Below are positions 24,710 through 33,583 of a DNA stretch of 64,000 nucleotides, piece after piece. The number at the start of each line of letters is the position of its first letter. Within the stretch, counting starts at the first letter, position 1. The position numbers and the translations under genes are program-made. Source of the DNA: UBA4717 sp045580165 (GTDB lineage: Bacteria > Bacillota > Clostridia > Oscillospirales > CAG-272); NCBI GenBank assembly GCA_045580165.1, contig JAZNNG010000079.1:8303-72302 (forward strand), in the 5' to 3' direction. Below the pieces are notes generated by a model. The model ran no database searches and was not told where the DNA came from. It was given only the letters and a program-made list of their open reading frames with translations.

Positions 24710-26776
24710 TTACTTTATGGTGAAATGTCTGTCGGTGCGCTCAAGCTCGACGGTGCAGAGTGAGCCGTTTCTTGTGACCTTGTGCTCGCCCGACTCGCTT
24801 GCGACTCTGAGCGCGCGTCTCGAACGGTTAACAAACGAAATTTTTCCACCCTCGTAGACGGTGTAGGTGTTATCGAACGAGTCAACTACCGCCTGAGGTG
24901 ACATAAACTTGTCTGTGCGTCCGAGCATTGCGATGCCGTTTTTGTCAAACGGCGAGATTATGAAGAGCTTGTAGTCCGCGTGGTCGGTGAGGGCAAAGCG
25001 GAAGGACTCTCCACGCTTTATAATGCGCACTCTACCCGTGCCGTATTCATAAACCGCGAATTCTTCGCCCTCGAGTCCCACGACGTCGTCGGGAGAGATC
25101 ACGCCGCTTACACGGGAATTGTTGTCGTTAATGTTATACGCCGCAACAACTCCGTACTTGCCGTGAGCACATGTGTTGAACACCTTGAGAGGCTTCTTTT
25201 CAACGGAGCAGTCGGTAAACATACAGTCAAGGGTAGGTCTTGCAGGCCTGTCACATCTGAGGATGCGTCCGTCGTCGAACGCAAGCGGTGTGAAATGCTC
25301 CCTGTTCGACCTGCCTATCTTGTCGCTGACGTAGATGGGTCCGCCCGAGATAGCGCGGAGCAGACTGTTTTTGCCTGCCTGACTGTCGTCTGTCCACCAC
25401 ATATCGAAGTCGGAATAGTAGAATTCACCCTGGAACAGTGAGCTGTAAACACACATAAGTATGTGAGTTCTGAACCAAGCACTGTTTTCGGGCTGGAAGT
25501 CGCCCGACGCGCGGCAGACGGCAGAGGTGGGACGGTTCCACATATTCTCGTTTGCCATACACATACAGTTTATGATGGTATTGTCAAAATTCTTGCCGAC
25601 AGACGCCTCAACTGCCTCGTGAAGCTCTCGCGCGGCAACTCCGACGGGGTACACGTTCTTCAGGTGTCCGCGTATAAAGCTTTGGTTGTCGACCTTTACG
25701 AAATCCGCGCCACAGCGTCTGAAAAACGTGTGGAACGCATCGTAGAACTTAAACGCCTTTGATCTCTCCATTGCAGGAACCAGCTTGCCTGCAGGCGTGG
25801 TAATAAGACAGTCGCGGAATTCTTCTGCGAGCTTGCTTTCGGGGTCGATTCCACTCCAATATCCCGTTGTGGGGTGCCACATACCTATCTTGAGACCGTA
25901 CTTTTTCATTTCGGTGATGCAATGCTTGAGACCGTTCGGGAAACGCTCGTGATCTGCCTCAAACGAGCAGAGCGAGCTTGTATGCATAGTCTTGAACATA
26001 TTGTTGTCAAGATACGGGCGCTGATTGAGGCGCTTGCACTCTGCCCACATATCGTCGAGTATCGCCCATTTTACGGGAATGTCCTTAGCCTTGAACTCCT
26101 CGCATTTCTCTAAAAGTCCCGCTTCGTTCACGTTTATGTTCATCGCGTCCCACGAGCACCAGCCGAGGTATTCAAAAAGCTCGGGATAACGCCTTGCCTC
26201 ACGGGTGTGAAGTCCCGTGCCGAGAAGCTCGAAGGCGTACTCTGCGGCATCGCGCACCATATAATAAGGAGACTCCGCGCCGTCGTATATCACGAAGGCA
26301 AGAGAATTTTCAACCTTGGAGAGCGACGGGAAATAGCTTGAAAGTCCGACGTTTATACCGTCCGCATCGCCGAAAAGCGTGCACTTGTATACCGCGTCGC
26401 AAACAGGAAGGATGAGCGAAAATTTGCCGTCATTCTTTTCATAAATAAAGCCTTGCGTGTCAACGTGAAGCTTTGTGAGGTCGCTTGAGGTCTCGCTCTT
26501 GCACCAGAACGAGCAGTTCATATAGTTTGCGAGATAGTGCTTGAGACCCGTAACGGAGGCGGCGGAAAAGCCGACCGCGTAGTCGGGATTCAAGAAAAGC
26601 GTCTTCTTTTCGGCGCTCACGTATACCGCGGTCATATTGCCGCGTCTCTTTTCGGTTATACTGACCGTGAAATCGCCGTCATCACTCGCGTAAGCGCCGT
26701 TTGCCACAGGGGAGAGATAAACCTTTTTGCCGTCCTCGGCCTTTGCCCATACCTTTATATTTTCAAAAATCTTCAT
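24710..26776 (-). CDS. Raffinose-synthase-like (Sip1) GH36 family protein
   Basis: A 688-residue cytoplasmic glycosidase-type protein. The N-terminal 190 residues form the beta-sandwich, and the barrel begins at LFEYLGWCSWDAMNINVNEA. The nucleophile region is GADFVKVDNQSF, with the Asp of KVDNQ. WAILDDMW and YYSDFDMWW are further barrel-strand ends; the latter is a likely acid/base region. C-terminal strands are present from about residue 560. The Sip1 subgroup includes plant raffinose synthases and bacterial alpha-galactosidases; for a gut bacterium the latter is more likely. The start overlaps the activase stop by 4 bp. Confidence 0.88.
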   Translation of the reverse strand: MKIFENIKVWAKAEDGKKVYLSPVANGAYASDDGDFTVSITEKRRGNMTAVYVSAEKKTLFLNPDYAVGFSAASVTGLKHYLANYMNCSFWCKSETSSDLTKLHVDTQGFIYEKNDGKFSLILPVCDAVYKCTLFGDADGINVGLSSYFPSLSKVENSLAFVIYDGAESPYYMVRDAAEYAFELLGTGLHTREARRYPELFEYLGWCSWDAMNINVNEAGLLEKCEEFKAKDIPVKWAILDDMWAECKRLNQRPYLDNNMFKTMHTSSLCSFEADHERFPNGLKHCITEMKKYGLKIGMWHPTTGYWSGIDPESKLAEEFRDCLITTPAGKLVPAMERSKAFKFYDAFHTFFRRCGADFVKVDNQSFIRGHLKNVYPVGVAARELHEAVEASVGKNFDNTIINCMCMANENMWNRPTSAVCRASGDFQPENSAWFRTHILMCVYSSLFQGEFYYSDFDMWWTDDSQAGKNSLLRAISGGPIYVSDKIGRSNREHFTPLAFDDGRILRCDRPARPTLDCMFTDCSVEKKPLKVFNTCAHGKYGVVAAYNINDNNSRVSGVISPDDVVGLEGEEFAVYEYGTGRVRIIKRGESFRFALTDHADYKLFIISPFDKNGIAMLGRTDKFMSPQAVVDSFDNTYTVYEGGKISFVNRSRRALRVASESGEHKVTRNGSLCTVELERTDRHFTIK

Positions 26777-27591
26777 AGCAGTCTGCCCTTCTTAAATATC
26801 GAAATATCAATTTGGTTGTTTTCACTCTTGTGATCCTTTAGCGGATACTCAAGCCCGACGCTCTTGTATTTTGCGCCTGCCATAACATTGTACGGCATAA
26901 GCTCGACTGCTGAGTCGCCTACGATCTCGCTTATCGCGCGGAGGTTTTCCTCGGTGTCGGTAATGTCGGGAATAAGCGGTATACGGATAACGTACTCCTT
27001 GCCCGACTCACGTAAAAGCTTGAAGTTTTCAAGTATCGGCGTGTTGTCAACACCCGTATATCTGCGGTGAAGCTCGGGGTCTGCAAGCTTTATGTCCATC
27101 ATAACGAGGTCCGTGTTTTCAATTACCTTACAGAACGCCTCGGGCGTAGCGTAGCCGCAGGTCTGGATAGCCCTGTGGATACCCGACAAACGCTTTAAGA
27201 GGTCTGCCGTAAACTCGTACTGAAGAAGGGGCTCGCCGCCGGACACCGTTACTCCGCCGCCCGACATTTTCATAAAGTCGGCTCCCTTCAAGAGCTTTTC
27301 TGCAAGCTCGGCGCTGTCCCACTCCTTGCCCGACACCGAGATAAGCGAGTCGGGGCAGGCGTATATACAACGTCCGAATTTCTGACAGATATCGTGCGTG
27401 CAGGGAAGAAAGCACTTTCCGCAGTGTACGCATCTGCTGTCCTTGACCATTATCTGAGGTCTTGGGTCAAGACCCTCGGGATTGTGACACCACTTACATC
27501 TGAGAGGGCAGCCCTTTAAGAATACCGTAGTCCTCACACCGGGTCCGTCGTGGACTGAAAATTCCTTTATATCAAATACACATCCAAGCAT
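26773..27591 (-). CDS. Glycyl-radical enzyme activating protein (radical SAM)
   Basis: A 272-residue PflA-type activase that installs the glycyl radical on a partner enzyme. It has the radical SAM motif C28-x3-C32-x2-C35 (CPLRCKWC), then a ferredoxin-like insert with cysteines between about residues 54 and 79, then GGGVTVSGGEPLLQ for SAM binding, and DIKLADPELHRRYTG and RIPLIPDITDT in the barrel. No glycyl-radical enzyme gene is adjacent; downstream is a GH36-type gene joined by an ATGA overlap. The partner must be encoded elsewhere or this activase has another job. Confidence 0.9.
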   Translation of the reverse strand: MLGCVFDIKEFSVHDGPGVRTTVFLKGCPLRCKWCHNPEGLDPRPQIMVKDSRCVHCGKCFLPCTHDICQKFGRCIYACPDSLISVSGKEWDSAELAEKLLKGADFMKMSGGGVTVSGGEPLLQYEFTADLLKRLSGIHRAIQTCGYATPEAFCKVIENTDLVMMDIKLADPELHRRYTGVDNTPILENFKLLRESGKEYVIRIPLIPDITDTEENLRAISEIVGDSAVELMPYNVMAGAKYKSVGLEYPLKDHKSENNQIDISIFKKGRLL

Positions 27592-27639
27592 AATTCACCG
27601 TGTCGCCGCAAGGCGAAATTTACAAAATTTTACAAGAAA

Positions 27640-27668
27640 ATGATATCACAACAAAGGCGTCAAGTCAA
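27640..27668 (-). promoter_or_regulatory. Promoter of the activase/GH36/YjdF operon
   Basis: TTGACT (27663-27668), 17 bp, TATCAT (27640-27645) on the minus strand. Confidence 0.75.
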
Positions 27669-27712
27669 GACGTATATAATAATTAAAAATATAGACATAA
27701 TTTTATAAAGTA

Positions 27713-27741
27713 TTGACTTTAGGTGCGGAATGTGATACCAT
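27713..27741 (+). promoter_or_regulatory. Promoter of the tsaE-tsaB run
   Basis: TTGACT (27713-27718), 17 bp, TACCAT (27736-27741). The divergent promoter is 45 bp away. Confidence 0.65.
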
Positions 27742-27780
27742 ATATGATGTGGAAAAATGCGGAAAGACGGGGTGTGTCCT

Positions 27781-28227
27781 GTGGAAAATTTCATCAGAAT
27801 AACGGCTACCCCCGAGGAGACCGAGAGGGTAGGGTATGAGGTCGCGGAGCTTGCCCGCGAGGTCGGCTTTATAGCACTTTACGGTGACCTCGGCGCAGGC
27901 AAAACGGCGTTTGTCAGAGGCGTTGCAGGAAACGTGGCGCCTGGCGCGGCGGTCAGCAGTCCCACCTACTCGATAGTCAACGAGTATTCTCCCGCAGGCT
28001 CGAAAAAGTCAACGCTTTTTCATTTTGATATGTACCGCATAACAGACGAGGATTCGCTTTGGTCCATAGATTTCGACGCGTACTTTGAGCGCGGCGCGCT
28101 TATGGTGACCGAGTGGAGCGAAAACATAGGCTTCGCTCTGCCTGAAAGATATATCAAGGCGGAGATCGAAAAGCTTTCTGAAAACGAAAGAAAAATAACT
28201 GTTTCGCTTGTCGAAACGAATGGGTAA
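27781..28227 (+). CDS. tsaE: tRNA t6A biosynthesis ATPase TsaE
   Basis: TsaE is the ATPase that drives turnover of the TsaB-TsaD complex in threonylcarbamoylation of A37 of ANN-decoding tRNAs. It has P-loop GDLGAGKTAFVRG near residue 34, SSPTYSIVNEY, the HFDMYRI strand and TEWSENI. The GTG start at 27781 (148 residues) has GGGGTG five bases upstream and gives the family N-terminus (ENFIRITATPEETERVG). An ATG at 27757 with no ribosome site, just past the predicted transcript start, is the alternative. The reading frame is followed by tsaB. Confidence 0.9.
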   Translation: MENFIRITATPEETERVGYEVAELAREVGFIALYGDLGAGKTAFVRGVAGNVAPGAAVSSPTYSIVNEYSPAGSKKSTLFHFDMYRITDEDSLWSIDFDAYFERGALMVTEWSENIGFALPERYIKAEIEKLSENERKITVSLVETNG

Positions 28228-28231
28228 AAGA

Positions 28232-28954
28232 ATGAAGATACTTGCAATAGATTCAAGCGCTCTTGCGGGGAGCGTTGCCGTGGTCGACGGCGACAGACTC
28301 CTGGCGGAAACGTTTGTCAATACCTCGAACACCCATAGCGAGACCCTGCTCCCGATGGCGGCAGAGGCGCTCGGCAGAGCCGAGCTTACCGCAGACGATA
28401 TAGACATGTTCGCGGTGACCACGGGCCCCGGCTCGTTTACGGGCGTGAGAATAGGCGTGTCTATGATAAAGGGACTTGCCTTCGGTAAAAATAAGCCCTG
28501 CGTGGGTGTGTCCACACTCGACGCGCTTGCTTGGGGACTCAAGGAGCTAAAGGGTATAATAGTTCCCGTAATGGACGCGAGAAGATGCGGACTTTATAAC
28601 GCGGTGTTCGTAAGCGACGGCAAAAGGCTCGAAAGGCTCACCCCCGACAAGCTCGATCTGCCCCAAGACCTCGCATCAGAGGTGCTGGCGCTTGCAAAGG
28701 AAAATAGAATGAACGTCTATTTCGCGGGCGACGGTTATGATAAGGCGATGAGCGTATCTGATGGCGCGAGAGTAAAGCCCACACCTGCATCCCTCCGACT
28801 TCTCGGCGCGTACAGCGTAGCTATGGCGGCGCTTGATAAATACGAGAGCGCGGAGAATGCGTCAGACTATACCGATACGGCGCTTGCCGCGGTCTATATA
28901 AGACCCACGGAGGCCGAGCGCGAAAGACTCGCAAGACTCGAGAATAACAAGTAA
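28232..28954 (+). CDS. tsaB: tRNA t6A biosynthesis protein TsaB
   Basis: TsaB is the inactive ASKHA partner of TsaD. The 240 residues begin MKILAIDSSALAGSVAVVD, and carry TTGPGSFTGVRIGVSMIKGLAFG (seen in pieces around residues 63-84) and MDARRCGLYNAVF, all typical of the family. Longer in-frame starts (ATG 28220, TTG 28208) lie inside tsaE and are less family-like. TsaD and RimI, often next in this operon, are missing here. The next gene, rpiB, has its own ribosome site 35 bp on. Confidence 0.92.
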   Translation: MKILAIDSSALAGSVAVVDGDRLLAETFVNTSNTHSETLLPMAAEALGRAELTADDIDMFAVTTGPGSFTGVRIGVSMIKGLAFGKNKPCVGVSTLDALAWGLKELKGIIVPVMDARRCGLYNAVFVSDGKRLERLTPDKLDLPQDLASEVLALAKENRMNVYFAGDGYDKAMSVSDGARVKPTPASLRLLGAYSVAMAALDKYESAENASDYTDTALAAVYIRPTEAERERLARLENNK

Positions 28955-28989
28955 ACAATTTTTGTCCCTTTGGACGGAATGGAGTATAT

Positions 28990-29430
28990 ATGAAAAAAAT
29001 AGCAATAGCGTGTGATCACGGCGGATACGAGCTCAAGCTCGAGATCATCAAAAAGCTTACCGAAATGGGCGTTGAATACGTTGACTTCGGAACAGACTCA
29101 ACCGAGAGCGTTGACTATCCCGTCTACGCCGAAAAGGTATGCGAGGCTATCACCTCGGGCAAGACCGAGCTCGGCATACTCGTGTGCGGAACGGGTATCG
29201 GTATGAGTATGGCGGCAAATAAGCACAGAGGAATTCGCGCGGCGGTATGCGCAGATACCTTCAGCGCGAGGATGACACGTATGCACAACGACGCAAACGT
29301 GCTTTGCCTCGGCGGCAGAGTGCTCGGCGCGGGACTTGCGTGCGATATGGTAGAGCTTTTCGTGACGAGCGAGTACCTCGGCGGCAGACACGATAAGAGA
29401 ATAGCAATGTTTGACGACACGAGAGCGTAA
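28990..29430 (+). CDS. rpiB: Ribose-5-phosphate isomerase B
   Basis: It interconverts ribose-5-phosphate and ribulose-5-phosphate in the pentose phosphate pathway. The 146 residues match RpiB over the full length: IAIACDHGGYELK with the substrate-binding Asp-His at residues 9-10, CGTGIGMSMAANK with the catalytic Cys, and RMTRMHNDANVLCLGGRV. The sugar phosphate LacA/B branch is less likely, because the whole RpiB signature is present. GGAG precedes the ATG. Confidence 0.95.
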   Translation: MKKIAIACDHGGYELKLEIIKKLTEMGVEYVDFGTDSTESVDYPVYAEKVCEAITSGKTELGILVCGTGIGMSMAANKHRGIRAAVCADTFSARMTRMHNDANVLCLGGRVLGAGLACDMVELFVTSEYLGGRHDKRIAMFDDTRA

Positions 29431-29441
29431 AGGAGAAAATT

Positions 29442-30356
29442 ATGACGCTTGTAATAATGGCTGCGGGAATGGGAAGCAGATACGGCGGACTCAAGCAGAT
29501 AGACCCCGTAACTCCTCACGGCGAATTTATCGTTGACTTCTCGATATTTGACGCAAAAAGAGCAGGTATCGACAAGGTAGTATTCATAATAAAGCGCGAG
29601 AACTACGATATCTTCCGCGAAACTGTCGGAAGCCGTATCGAGGGAAGCGTTGAGGTAAAGTACGTGTTCCAAGAGCTCGAGGCGCTCCCCGAGGGATATA
29701 GCGTACCCGAGGGCAGAGTAAAGCCGTGGGGTACGGGACACGCGGTGCTTTGCTGCAAGGACGTAGTGGATGAAAGCTTCGTCGTCATCAACGCCGACGA
29801 TTTCTACGGCGCGGACGCATACGCTAAGCTTGCGGAATTTTTGAAGGATGCAAAGGCTGACAAAGAGCGCGCGCACTTCGCAATGGTGGGCTACGTGCTT
29901 GAAAATACCATCACCGAGAACGGAAGCGTTGCAAGAGGTATTTGCGAAACCGAAAACGGACTTCTCACACAGGTGACCGAGCGCACCAAGATAATGGAAA
30001 ACAACGGCGTCGTTCAGTACCTTGAGGACGACGTATGGCACGACCTTGACAGACGCACGACGGTGTCGATGAATTTCTGGGGCTTCACCCCCGAATTGTT
30101 TGATATGCTCGAAAACGACTTCAAGACCTTCCTTGACGAAGTTAAGTCAGGCAAAAAGGATGCTCTCAAGGGCGAGTTCTTCTTACCCTTCGTCGTTGCC
30201 GACGGAATAAAGAGTGGAAAATGCGATGCGAGGGTGATAGAAACCGCCGCCAAGTGGTACGGCGTGACCTATCACGACGATAAGCCGGCGCTTGAAGCGT
30301 TTATAAAAAGATCGGTTTCTGACGGAGAATATCCCGACGGACTTTGGAATAAATAA
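29442..30356 (+). CDS. Sugar-1-phosphate nucleotidyltransferase family protein
   Basis: A 304-residue GT-A-fold nucleotidyltransferase. The N-terminal nucleotide loop is MAAGMGSRYGGLKQIDPV, a variant of the G-x-G-x-R signature, and VVINADDFYGADAY carries the metal-binding Asp. The proximity to galE and galM suggests a UTP--hexose-1-phosphate role in galactose use or glycan precursor supply. It is not a close GalU or GlmU match by eye, so no symbol is given. AAAGGAGAAAATT precedes the ATG, 11 bp after rpiB. Confidence 0.85.
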   Translation: MTLVIMAAGMGSRYGGLKQIDPVTPHGEFIVDFSIFDAKRAGIDKVVFIIKRENYDIFRETVGSRIEGSVEVKYVFQELEALPEGYSVPEGRVKPWGTGHAVLCCKDVVDESFVVINADDFYGADAYAKLAEFLKDAKADKERAHFAMVGYVLENTITENGSVARGICETENGLLTQVTERTKIMENNGVVQYLEDDVWHDLDRRTTVSMNFWGFTPELFDMLENDFKTFLDEVKSGKKDALKGEFFLPFVVADGIKSGKCDARVIETAAKWYGVTYHDDKPALEAFIKRSVSDGEYPDGLWNK

Positions 30357-30386
30357 TCAAAACCTAATTTCAGGAGGTATAATACA

Positions 30387-31400
30387 ATGGCAATACTCGT
30401 AACAGGCGGTGCGGGCTTTATCGGCTCACATACAGCCGTTGAGCTTTTAAACGACAACCGCGAGATAGTAATTCTCGATAACTTCTGCAACTCGAAGCCC
30501 GTGGTGCTTGACAGGATCAAGCAGATAACGGGTAAGGACTTCAAGTTCTACAAGGCAGACCTTCTTGACTACGAGGCATGCGAGCGCGTGTTCAAGGAAA
30601 ACAATATCGAGTCGGCAATTCACTTTGCAGGACTCAAGGCGGTAGGCGAGAGCGTGGAGAAGCCCCTTCTTTACTACCACAACAACCTCACTGCAACCTT
30701 CAATCTCTGCGAGCTTATGAGCAAGTATAACGCAAAGAAGATAGTTTTTTCGTCCTCGGCAACGGTTTACGGCAAGCCCGAGAGTGTGCCGATAAGAGAG
30801 GATTTCCCCCTCTCCACCACAAACCCCTACGGCGAGACCAAGCTTATGATAGAGAGAATACTCAAGGACCTTCAGCTTGCCGACAAGGACTGGAGCGTTG
30901 CTATTCTCCGTTACTTCAACCCCATCGGCGCTCACGAAAGCGGGCTTATCGGTGAGGACCCCTGCGGTATCCCGAACAATCTTCTTCCGTACGTTGCACA
31001 GGTGGCTATCGGAAAGCGCGAGTGCCTGAGCGTGTTCGGCGATGACTATAACACCCACGACGGTACGGGTGTGCGTGACTACATACATGTCGTCGACCTT
31101 GCAGACGCTCATCTCAAGGCTCTCGATAAGCTTGAGACCTTCAAGGGTATTGACTACTACAACATCGGAACGGGTAACGGCTACTCGGTGCTCGATATCG
31201 TAAAGGCTTACGAAAAGGCAACCGGACTCAAGATAAACTATAAGATAGCTCCCCGCCGTCCCGGCGATATAGACGAGTGCTACGCAGATCCCGCAAAGGC
31301 GTACACCGAGCTTGGCTGGAGCGCAAAGAGAGGCATTGAGGAAATGTGCCGCGACAGCGCTAACTGGCAGAAGAAGAACCCCAACGGTTATTCTGACTGA
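30387..31400 (+). CDS. galE: UDP-glucose 4-epimerase
   Basis: It interconverts UDP-glucose and UDP-galactose. A 337-residue short-chain dehydrogenase fold: the NAD loop is VTGGAGFIGSHTAVELL, the catalytic Tyr and Lys are in NPYGETKLMIE, and the Ser is in VFSSSATVYG. GTGVRDYIHVVDLADAHLKA and YNIGTGNGYSVLD are also characteristic. It is followed by galM, so it belongs to Leloir-type galactose metabolism; galK and galT are not in this window. CAGGAGGTATAATACA precedes the ATG. Confidence 0.96.
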   Translation: MAILVTGGAGFIGSHTAVELLNDNREIVILDNFCNSKPVVLDRIKQITGKDFKFYKADLLDYEACERVFKENNIESAIHFAGLKAVGESVEKPLLYYHNNLTATFNLCELMSKYNAKKIVFSSSATVYGKPESVPIREDFPLSTTNPYGETKLMIERILKDLQLADKDWSVAILRYFNPIGAHESGLIGEDPCGIPNNLLPYVAQVAIGKRECLSVFGDDYNTHDGTGVRDYIHVVDLADAHLKALDKLETFKGIDYYNIGTGNGYSVLDIVKAYEKATGLKINYKIAPRRPGDIDECYADPAKAYTELGWSAKRGIEEMCRDSANWQKKNPNGYSD

Positions 31401-31459
31401 TACAAAAGGGCTTTCATAAATATTTTGAGCCGTCAGAGCACGGCGGAACGGAGATAACA

Positions 31460-32521
31460 ATGGCTTTTGAAAAGAATTTATTCGGAACACTCCCCACAGG
31501 CGAAAGAGTTTACGCTTACACGTTTACAAATAAGAACGGCGCATCGGTCACCATACTCAATTACGGCGGAATAATCAATAAGATAATGGTTCCCGACCGT
31601 GACGGCAACCTTGCAGACGTTGTATGCGGCTTTGATACCATTGACGGCTATCTCGAGAGCGACGGCTACCAGGGTGCGCTCATCGGACGCTACGGCAACA
31701 GAATTGCCGAGGGAAAGTTCGAGCTTAACGGTATTACCTATACTCTTAACAAGAACGATAACGGACTTAAGACCCTCCACGGCGGAAACGTCGGCTTCGA
31801 CAAGAAGATATGGCAGGACAAGGTGTTCGTTGAGGACGGTGCGCAGGGACTTATCCTCACACTCGTAAGCCCCGACGGAGAAGAAGGCTTCCCGGGAACT
31901 CTCACGGTTCAGGTAACCTATAAGTTCGACGACGAAAACAAGCTCTCAATTCACTACGAGGCTGAAACCGACGCGGATACGGTATTGAACCTTACCAACC
32001 ACGCATACTTCAACCTCAACGGCTATGATTTCGGAACAAACGCAACACATTTTATGCAGATAGACGCGGACTACATCACCGCGATAGATAAGATACTCAT
32101 TCCCACAGGAGCTAAGTATCCCGTAGAGGACACACCGTTTGACTTCAGAACACCCGTCAGAATAGGCGACAGAATAGACGACGATCAGGATATACAGATC
32201 ATATTCGGCGGCGGCTACGACCACAACTTTATCTTAAAGCCCGACGGAACCGTAAAGAAGGTCGCAGAGGTGTATGCCGACGAATCGGGACGTATTATGG
32301 AGGTCTACACAGACCAGCCCGGCGTACAGTTCTATTCGGGTAACTTCCTTGCTCACCCTCATCCCTTCAAGGGCGGCGTAAAGCAAACGAAGCGCGCGGC
32401 ATTCTGCCTTGAAACACAACACGCGCCCGACGCACCCAATCACCCCGAGTTTGAGTCCACGTTGCTTAAGCCCGGAGAGAAGTACGACTACACGACAGTG
32501 TACGCGTTCAAAGCAAAGTAA
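31460..32521 (+). CDS. galM: Aldose 1-epimerase (galactose mutarotase)
   Basis: It interconverts alpha and beta anomers of aldohexoses. The 353 residues have the complete GalM fold: NYGGIINKIMVPDRDG, GRYGNRIAEGKFELNG with the substrate-binding Arg, TNHAYFNLNG with the catalytic His, and the catalytic Glu in FCLETQHAPDAPNHPEF. There is no signal peptide, so it is cytoplasmic. It lies 59 bp after galE with its own GGAG. A 24-bp perfect palindrome without a T-run follows at 32536-32559. Confidence 0.95.
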   Translation: MAFEKNLFGTLPTGERVYAYTFTNKNGASVTILNYGGIINKIMVPDRDGNLADVVCGFDTIDGYLESDGYQGALIGRYGNRIAEGKFELNGITYTLNKNDNGLKTLHGGNVGFDKKIWQDKVFVEDGAQGLILTLVSPDGEEGFPGTLTVQVTYKFDDENKLSIHYEAETDADTVLNLTNHAYFNLNGYDFGTNATHFMQIDADYITAIDKILIPTGAKYPVEDTPFDFRTPVRIGDRIDDDQDIQIIFGGGYDHNFILKPDGTVKKVAEVYADESGRIMEVYTDQPGVQFYSGNFLAHPHPFKGGVKQTKRAAFCLETQHAPDAPNHPEFESTLLKPGEKYDYTTVYAFKAK

Positions 32522-32535
32522 AGAGCATCTTCACA

Positions 32536-32559
32536 CCCGCCCTCACGCGTGAGGGCGGG
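32536..32559 (+). repeat. 24-bp perfect palindrome after galM
   Basis: CCCGCCCTCACG with CGTGAGGGCGGG, no loop. No T-run follows. It could act as an mRNA 3' barrier or a factor site. Confidence 0.55.
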
Positions 32560-32605
32560 CGAAGTGCTAAAATAACCCAAAATATCGGGAACAACAGGAA
32601 ATTAT

Positions 32606-33562
32606 ATGAATTTTGCACCTATTTTACTTCACGCGGAGCATACCGCAGACTTTAATATCGTCGGAATAATACTCGACACCCTTGTCGACGCCGTAAAAAT
32701 GCTTCCGCTTTTGTTCGTCGCGTATCTTGTTATCGAGATAATCGAGCACAAAGCGATGGACAAGCTGAAGGCGGCTTTTTCGTCAAAGGGCGCGGGAGTC
32801 TTAAGCGGCGCGCTGCTCGGACTTTTTCCGCAATGCGGATTTTCCGTCGCTGCGGCGAATCTTTATTCCGAAAAGCTGATCAGCGCGGGTGCTCTTGCGG
32901 CGGTGTTTATTTCAACCTCCGACGAGGCTCTCCCCGTGATACTATCTGTGCCGGGAACGGCGAAATATTTTCTTCCGCTTCTTCTCATAAAGCTGATCGG
33001 CGGAATCGCGGCGGGCTTCTTGCTTGATCTTATTCTCACACACGTGAAGAAAAATACTCACCGCGAGCATCATCACGAGGAGCACGAGCACCATAGCGAC
33101 TCTCACGCGCATCACCACGGCGAGCATACCCACGCGCACGGCGTTCACCACCACTGCGCTCACTGTGATTCCAATAAAGGAATAATCAAAAATTCGCTTA
33201 TCAGAACGGGCTCGACCTTCGGGTTTATTCTTCTTACCGTTTTCGTATTCAACATAGCGGTATCGCTTATAGGACAGTCGCGTATCGAATACGCACTCGA
33301 GTCTGTGTCCGTCATTCAGCCTCTTATCGCGGCACTTATAGGACTTGTTCCGAGCTGCGCGGTCAGTCTTATTTTAGCAGGACTCTTTACCGAGGGAGCA
33401 ATATCCTTCGGAGCGCTTGCGGCAGGACTTTGCGCAGGCGCGGGAGCAGGAATGGCGGTGCTTTTCAAGTCGAACAAGAGAGTGGGTAACAGTCTTTTTA
33501 TTCTCGCATACGTGTGGCTGTTTTCGGCGGCTCTCGGAACAATAATTTCCCTTATTGCGTAA
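32606..33562 (+). CDS. Putative manganese/heavy-metal exporter (PF11449 type) with His-rich loop
   Basis: A 318-residue membrane protein with two homologous halves of about four helices each. Each half has the same turn: GLFPQCGFSVAAANLYSEK in the first and GLVPSCAVSLILAGLFTEG in the second. Between them, residues about 150-190 are a cytoplasmic loop with more than 15 histidines (HREHHHEEHEHH and later), a metal-binding feature. This is the build of the putative 10-TM heavy-metal exporter family, related to ArsP. It lies between galM and prfA; its ion is not shown by the sequence. Confidence 0.8.
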   Translation: MNFAPILLHAEHTADFNIVGIILDTLVDAVKMLPLLFVAYLVIEIIEHKAMDKLKAAFSSKGAGVLSGALLGLFPQCGFSVAAANLYSEKLISAGALAAVFISTSDEALPVILSVPGTAKYFLPLLLIKLIGGIAAGFLLDLILTHVKKNTHREHHHEEHEHHSDSHAHHHGEHTHAHGVHHHCAHCDSNKGIIKNSLIRTGSTFGFILLTVFVFNIAVSLIGQSRIEYALESVSVIQPLIAALIGLVPSCAVSLILAGLFTEGAISFGALAAGLCAGAGAGMAVLFKSNKRVGNSLFILAYVWLFSAALGTIISLIA

Positions 33563-33583
33563 TCTACGAAAGGTTAAAAACCA

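Noticed and set aside
30447..31490. A 347-codon open frame antisense to galE
   Set aside because: galE is fully supported by motifs and ribosome site; the antisense frame is a by-product of codon bias.
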